Positions 6,150-9,488 of a stretch of DNA of 9,488 nucleotides are shown piece by piece; position 1 is the first letter of the stretch; each line of letters starts with the position of its first letter. The notes under the pieces were generated by a model, which saw nothing but the letters and a program-made list of their open reading frames with translations, was not told the origin of the DNA and did not search any database. The stretch lies in contig JACFNS010000066.1 in NCBI GenBank assembly GCA_019454705.1, positions 1 to 9,488 on the forward strand, written 5' to 3'. This DNA comes from Taibaiella sp. (GTDB taxonomy: Bacteria; Bacteroidota; Bacteroidia; Chitinophagales; Chitinophagaceae). The position numbers and the translations under genes are program-made.

Positions 6150-7259
6150 CTATCGGGGCCTTGTCAGGGTTTTCTTTGCTTTTAGAAATACATTAAAAAT
6201 AGTCCTGTTGGTATAGGTTTTGCGCAGGTAATGGCTCACAGGCATCTCAAAGTACTTATGGACTATTATAGCCAGGCCAAGCGTGATGAAATACAGTATG
6301 ATGGCGGCGATATAGTTGAGCGGCAATATGGTGAATTCGGCCTGCAGCATGGTATAATACCTGATAACCAGTATATGCAACATGTAGAAAGCGAAGCTGA
6401 CATCGCCCAGGAATACAAAGAGCCTGTGCGACATGATGTCTGATATAAAGCCTTTGGAATAGGAAAACACATAGACCAGCAGAGCCATTGGAGGCAGGTA
6501 GTATAAGGAATACCTGTAACCCATGGGTATACTCTTGTAAAAGTAAAGGAACCCAAACATAGTCAGCATCGTAAACACTTCGGCAATATTGGCGAAACGC
6601 CGGTTGTTCAGGTACTCGCTATCCTTTCTTTGCGCGTACAAGCGGTACAACATCATACCTACTATAAAATCACCCAATCTCATAAGCGGGTTGACATAAA
6701 AGATAGCATGGTGCAATGCTTCTTTGGTAAGCGCTATGCCTACCGGCACCAGTATAATATAGGGCATTATGACAGCCCAACGCAGTTTCTTACGTGTGAA
6801 GAGCAGCACCAATACAGGAAACACTATGTAAAAGAACATTTCTGTGGAAATACTCCACGACACGGCATTGAAGGTCAGGTAATATCCATCCGACGGTATA
6901 AAACTCTGCAGCAGCAGTAAGTTGAGCAGCAGCTTATCTACCCAGCTGATGATATCTGTATTAAACGACAGAGGTATAGCCAAAACTAATGTCAGGAAGT
7001 GCACAGGATATATGCGGGCTACGCGCGCTACCCAGTAATTGGTGAAGCTAATCCTGTCTTCCAACAGCTTTTGCCCGTAGCTATAGCTCATGATAAAGCC
7101 ACTGAGTATAAAAAAGAAACTTACTCCTATAAAGCCTTCCTTAAAGATGTTCTTGTGGATATATGCCACTGTAGGGTGGTCATACTCCAAAAACCACAGG
7201 TGGCTGGTGAATACCAGCACACTGAAGAAGAACCTTAGAGATGTAAGCGGTTTTATCAT
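6150..7259 (-). CDS. Acyltransferase family 3 membrane protein (OafA-like), copy B
   Basis: The product is 369 aa, colinear with copy A: the first ten residues (MIKPLTSLRF) are identical, and by eye roughly half of all residues match along the length. Landmarks are R9 and H20, GVSFFFILSGF at 45-55, RVARIYPVH at 79-87, NPLMRLGDFIVG, and SWSISTEMFFY where copy A has DE-W. It is an integral membrane acyltransferase for an unidentified glycan or lipid acceptor. It ends with an extra basic tail of about 20 residues (KTYTNRTIFNVFLKAKK...) not seen in copy A. It is the first gene of the pair. The 153 bp upstream to the end of fhs contains the hairpins 7350-7393, which probably separate it from fhs, but no convincing promoter with both boxes was found. 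It ends with TAG. Confidence 0.9.
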   Translation of the reverse strand: MIKPLTSLRFFFSVLVFTSHLWFLEYDHPTVAYIHKNIFKEGFIGVSFFFILSGFIMSYSYGQKLLEDRISFTNYWVARVARIYPVHFLTLVLAIPLSFNTDIISWVDKLLLNLLLLQSFIPSDGYYLTFNAVSWSISTEMFFYIVFPVLVLLFTRKKLRWAVIMPYIILVPVGIALTKEALHHAIFYVNPLMRLGDFIVGMMLYRLYAQRKDSEYLNNRRFANIAEVFTMLTMFGFLYFYKSIPMGYRYSLYYLPPMALLVYVFSYSKGFISDIMSHRLFVFLGDVSFAFYMLHILVIRYYTMLQAEFTILPLNYIAAIILYFITLGLAIIVHKYFEMPVSHYLRKTYTNRTIFNVFLKAKKTLTRPR

Positions 7260-7349
7260 GCCACTGAATACTCAATAACGGCACAATTTATAGGAACCGT
7301 TTAAATGATTATCATGGCATTAGCCTTAATAACATCTGTATTAACATTT

Positions 7350-7393
7350 CCCTGTTATGAGTAGAAATAACAGGGCGAAAACTACGCCCTGTT
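7350..7393 (-). terminator. Two overlapping alternative hairpins after fhs
   Basis: Hairpin 1 pairs 7369-7377 (AACAGGGCG) with 7385-7393 (CGCCCTGTT), loop 7 nt. Hairpin 2 pairs 7350-7358 (CCCTGTTAT) with 7367-7375 (ATAACAGGG), loop 8 nt. Both use 7369-7375, so only one can form at a time. They start 19 nt after the natural fhs stop (7413-7415) on the minus strand, a normal terminator position. The T-runs are short (ATTTC after hairpin 1), so termination strength is uncertain. Confidence 0.55.
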
Positions 7394-7412
7394 TAATTTC
7401 TTGTTAAATACG

Positions 7413-9077
7413 TTAGCTCAATCCTTCTATCTCGCCATTCACCAGCTTTATATGGTTGGCCTGGGGGTCTTTGGGCAGCCCCGGCATACGCATGATATCG
7501 CCTGCCACAGCTACTATAAAGCCCGCCCCTGCATTGATGACCACATCGCGGATGGTGATGTTGAACCCTTCGGGCGCGCACACCTTTTTGGGGTCGTCGC
7601 TGAAGGAATACTGCGTTTTGGCAATACAAACAGGCAGTTTGCCCCAGCCCGCTTCTTCAAACGATTTGAGCCTAGTAAGCGTGCCAGCACCAAATGTTAC
7701 ACCTTTGGCCCTGTATATCTAGGTAGCTATCTTTTCAATCTTTGTGCGCAGGCTGTCATCGTCTTCGTAGGTGAAGTTGATGTCTATTGACGGCTTTTTT
7801 TCTACAACTTCAACCACTTTTTCCGCCAGTGCCGCCGCGCCTTTGCCACCCTCGGCAAAACCGTTGTTGATAGCAAATGCCACACCATGGCTGCCGCACC
7901 ATTGTTCCAGGTGGCTTACTTCTTCCTCCGTATCAAAGTGGAATTTGTTGAAAGAAACGATAACGCTCTGACCGAAGTTTTTCATGTTTTCGATATGCCT
8001 CTGCAGGTTGGGCAGGCCGGCTTTCATCGCATCCAGGTTGGGCTTTTTGATGTCATCGGCATGTACGCCACCGTGCAGTTTGAGCGCGGCGGTAGTTACC
8101 ACTATAATGGTAGCCTTTGGCCTGAGGCCTGATATGCGGCATTTGATGTCCAGGAACTTTTCAGCGCCCAGGTCGCTGCCGAAGCCTGACTCTGTTACCA
8201 CGTAGTCGTTACAACTCATGGCCATTTTGGTAGCCAGTATAGAGTTGCAGCCGTGGGCTATGTTGGCAAACGGCCCGCCATGTATGAATGCAGGAGTATT
8301 CTCTGTAGTCTGCACCAGGTTGGGCAGTATCGCTTCCCTCAGCAGCACCACTATTGACTCAGCAACACCCAGATCTTTTACCGTAAAAGGTTCTTTGCCT
8401 CTATATCCAAGCACTATGCGCTCGATGCGCGCCTGCAGGTCTTCTACACTGGCAGACAGACAGAACAGCGCCATGATTTCAGATGCGGGGGTAATGTCAA
8501 AACCCATCTCCTGCGGTATGCCATTGGCGCTGCCACCCAACCCACTCACCATATAACGCAGCGAGCGGTCGTTTACGTCCAGCACACGACGCCATACTAT
8601 ACGGTCCAGCGCCTTGTCTGTATTCCTGTTATTATATTGATAGTTGTCCAGCAGGGCGGCTATCATATTGTTGGCACAGGTAATGGCGTGCATATCGCCT
8701 GTAAAGTGCAGGTTGATATCTTCCATAGGCAACACTTGGCTGTAACCACCACCTGCAGCACCACCTTTCATGCCGAAGCAGGGGCCCAGGCTGGGCTCAC
8801 GCAGGGCTACAGCAGCTTTCTTGCCGATATAATTCAGCCCCAGCGATGTGGCTACGCTGGTAACGGTTTTGCCTACACCCGCCTTGTTGGGGGTAATGGC
8901 TGTTACCAGTATCAGGTTGCACTTTTTAATATTTTCCTCGTTCAGGTAGTTCAGCGGCACTTTGGCTTTTGTACGTCCGTAGGGGATTACATCTTCGGCC
9001 TTAATACCCAGTTGTTCCGCGATTTCTGTAATGGGCTTCAGTTTGGCCGCCCTTGAAATTTCGATATCTGATAGCAT
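7413..9077 (-). pseudogene. fhs: Formate-tetrahydrofolate ligase with in-frame TAG at codon 453
   Basis: Fhs makes 10-formyl-tetrahydrofolate from formate, tetrahydrofolate and ATP in the cytoplasm. From ATG 9077 the frame has [10 protein letters not shown] (62-71, nucleotide-binding loop), REPSLGP (93-99), the exact signature [11 protein letters not shown] (102-112), [21 protein letters not shown] and [12 protein letters not shown]. Codon 453 is TAG (7721-7719), after IAT. The same frame then runs 101 more codons with clear Fhs sequence (IYRAKGVTFGAGTL, PVCIAKTQYSFSDDPKK, GAGFIVAVAGDIMRMPGLPK, then a terminal region) to TAA at 7415-7413. The total of 554 codons equals the usual family length, with no frameshift. 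Either the gene is freshly inactivated, the base is a sequencing error, or the stop is read through. Without read-through the 452-aa product lacks the conserved C-terminal part and is unlikely to work. The folD neighbour often seen is absent. Confidence 0.85.
7719..7721 (-). other. In-frame amber codon interrupting fhs
   Basis: The minus strand reads GCT ACC TAG ATA TAC. In homologues this position, between the conserved IA(T/Q) and (I/V)YGA motifs, is usually Glu or Lys, whose GAG or AAG codons differ from TAG by one base. A single substitution therefore explains it. TAG is the ordinary stop of the genes ending at 643, 1357, 2364 and 6150, so code reassignment is unlikely. Confidence 0.9.
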
Positions 9078-9139
9078 ATGTACTGTGAGGTTTTAATTTT
9101 TTTTGACGGACGAATATATTAATAATAATGGGGAATATA

Positions 9140-9174
9140 AGTAGTAAGTGGTAAGTAATAAGTAGTAGGTCGTG
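9140..9174. repeat. Heptanucleotide tandem repeat upstream of fhs
   Basis: Four 7-nt units run without gaps: AGTAGTA, AGTGGTA, AGTAATA, AGTAGTA (9140-9167). A degenerate fifth, GGTCGTG, follows (9168-9174). The units share AGTNRTA. The array lies 63 nt upstream of the fhs start. Short tandem heptamers of this kind can vary in copy number. A weak -7-like TATATTCG (minus strand 9118-9111) has no good -33 box, and the place where one would sit is at the edge of the array. Confidence 0.75.
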
Positions 9175-9488
9175 AGTTTTTTGTTTTGCCCGGTGCTCCC
9201 GGTAAAAAAGCCCTTGTGCCAGAGGAGAAAATCCACTGTTTTTGTGCTAAAATGTTCATTTTGTTCCCAAAGTGTTGCCGGATTTCCAAAAAAGTAAAAC
9301 CGCACATTTTTGCAAGTGATTGATTATGAGCGTTTTGGAGATTGTGTTCCATTTTGTTTCCATGTTCCTCGATTAATTTTTTTCTGACTCATCCTGAAAA
9401 AGGTTTACAGATTGGAGGGAGAATCCTGTAATGAATATGCCGATGTGAGTTTTCATATTGATGGTGGTTTATTGTGTTGTTTGGCATA
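9175..9488. other. Intergenic stretch with no supportable gene
   Basis: About 310 bp with no convincing gene on either strand. A minus frame of 77 codons (9352-9119) runs into the heptamer repeat and reads as low-complexity Tyr/Thr there, so it is not credible. A plus frame is open from 9388 to the window edge without an ATG. The segment 9384-9410 (CTGACTCATCCTG... GGTTTACAG) faintly resembles termini of Bacteroidota insertion sequences, but this is from memory only and no second end is visible in the window. Confidence 0.5.

Noticed and set aside
7393..7629. 78-codon minus-strand frame near the fhs 3' end
   Set aside because: Out of frame with fhs; its Arg/His-rich product is a shadow of the true frame, which matches the family.
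7719..7721. Genome-wide reassignment of TAG, or pyrrolysine insertion
   Set aside because: TAG is the natural stop of at least four other genes in the window (641-643, 1355-1357, 2364-2366, 6150-6152), and no pyrrolysine genes or known Fhs pyrrolysine site are in evidence.
7401..7790. 129-codon plus-strand frame
   Set aside because: Antisense to the fhs C-terminal region, whose minus-strand frame encodes conserved Fhs sequence.
8637..9056. 139-codon plus-strand frame
   Set aside because: Antisense to the strongly conserved N-terminal part of fhs; no independent protein features.
9182..9210. Possible hairpin around CCGGTGCTCCCGG
   Set aside because: Only a 4-bp self-complementary CCGG core pairs; flanking bases mismatch.
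9119..9352. 77-codon minus-strand frame
   Set aside because: Its C-terminus is translated heptamer repeat (Thr/Tyr/Pro-rich), with no signal or family features.

Overview
This window looks like the chromosome of a member of the Bacteroidota, probably Chitinophagaceae or a close relative. The evidence is two outer-membrane beta-barrel proteins of the Bacteroidota type, several predicted lipoproteins, start codons mostly lacking a clear Shine-Dalgarno site, and two upstream boxes that fit the Bacteroidota promoter pattern TTTG/TTG - about 20 nt - TAnnTTTG. The lineage call is inference from gene content and signals; no 16S or marker gene is present. No phage, CRISPR array, tRNA or rRNA was seen.

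Layout, left to right. Positions 2-1357 (+) hold two tandem paralogous exported beta-barrel proteins, the first cut by the window edge. Positions 1363-4042 (-) hold a stand-alone MlaD/MCE-type lipid-transfer protein. Upstream of it lies a two-gene unit (an exported probable barrel protein, then a lipoprotein) that ends in a strong terminator hairpin. Upstream of that is a 40-residue lipoprotein gene with its own candidate promoter. Positions 4149-5077 (+) hold a 48-aa lmo0937-type membrane peptide followed by a ThuA-like lipoprotein. Positions 5074-7259 (-) hold two adjacent paralogous integral-membrane acyltransferases (acyltransferase family 3). The last overlaps the ThuA gene tail-to-tail by 4 nt. 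Positions 7413-9077 (-) hold fhs, formate-tetrahydrofolate ligase. Beyond fhs are a heptanucleotide repeat and about 310 bp with no supportable gene.

Most of the window is cell-envelope biology: surface barrels, lipoproteins, lipid transfer and acyl modification of envelope glycans. The exception is fhs, a one-carbon metabolism enzyme. The most notable observation is an in-frame TAG at codon 453 of fhs. The reading frame continues intact for another 101 codons with recognisable family sequence, to a natural TAA at the expected full length of about 554 residues. This is a recent nonsense mutation, a sequencing error, or, less likely, a recoded stop. TAG ends at least four other genes here, which argues against a reassigned genetic code.

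Nothing in the window can be called a new multi-gene system. The items worth a second look are the fhs stop codon, the overlapping alternative hairpins after fhs, the tandem hairpins before the MCE gene, the heptamer repeat, and the tiny lipoprotein gene.
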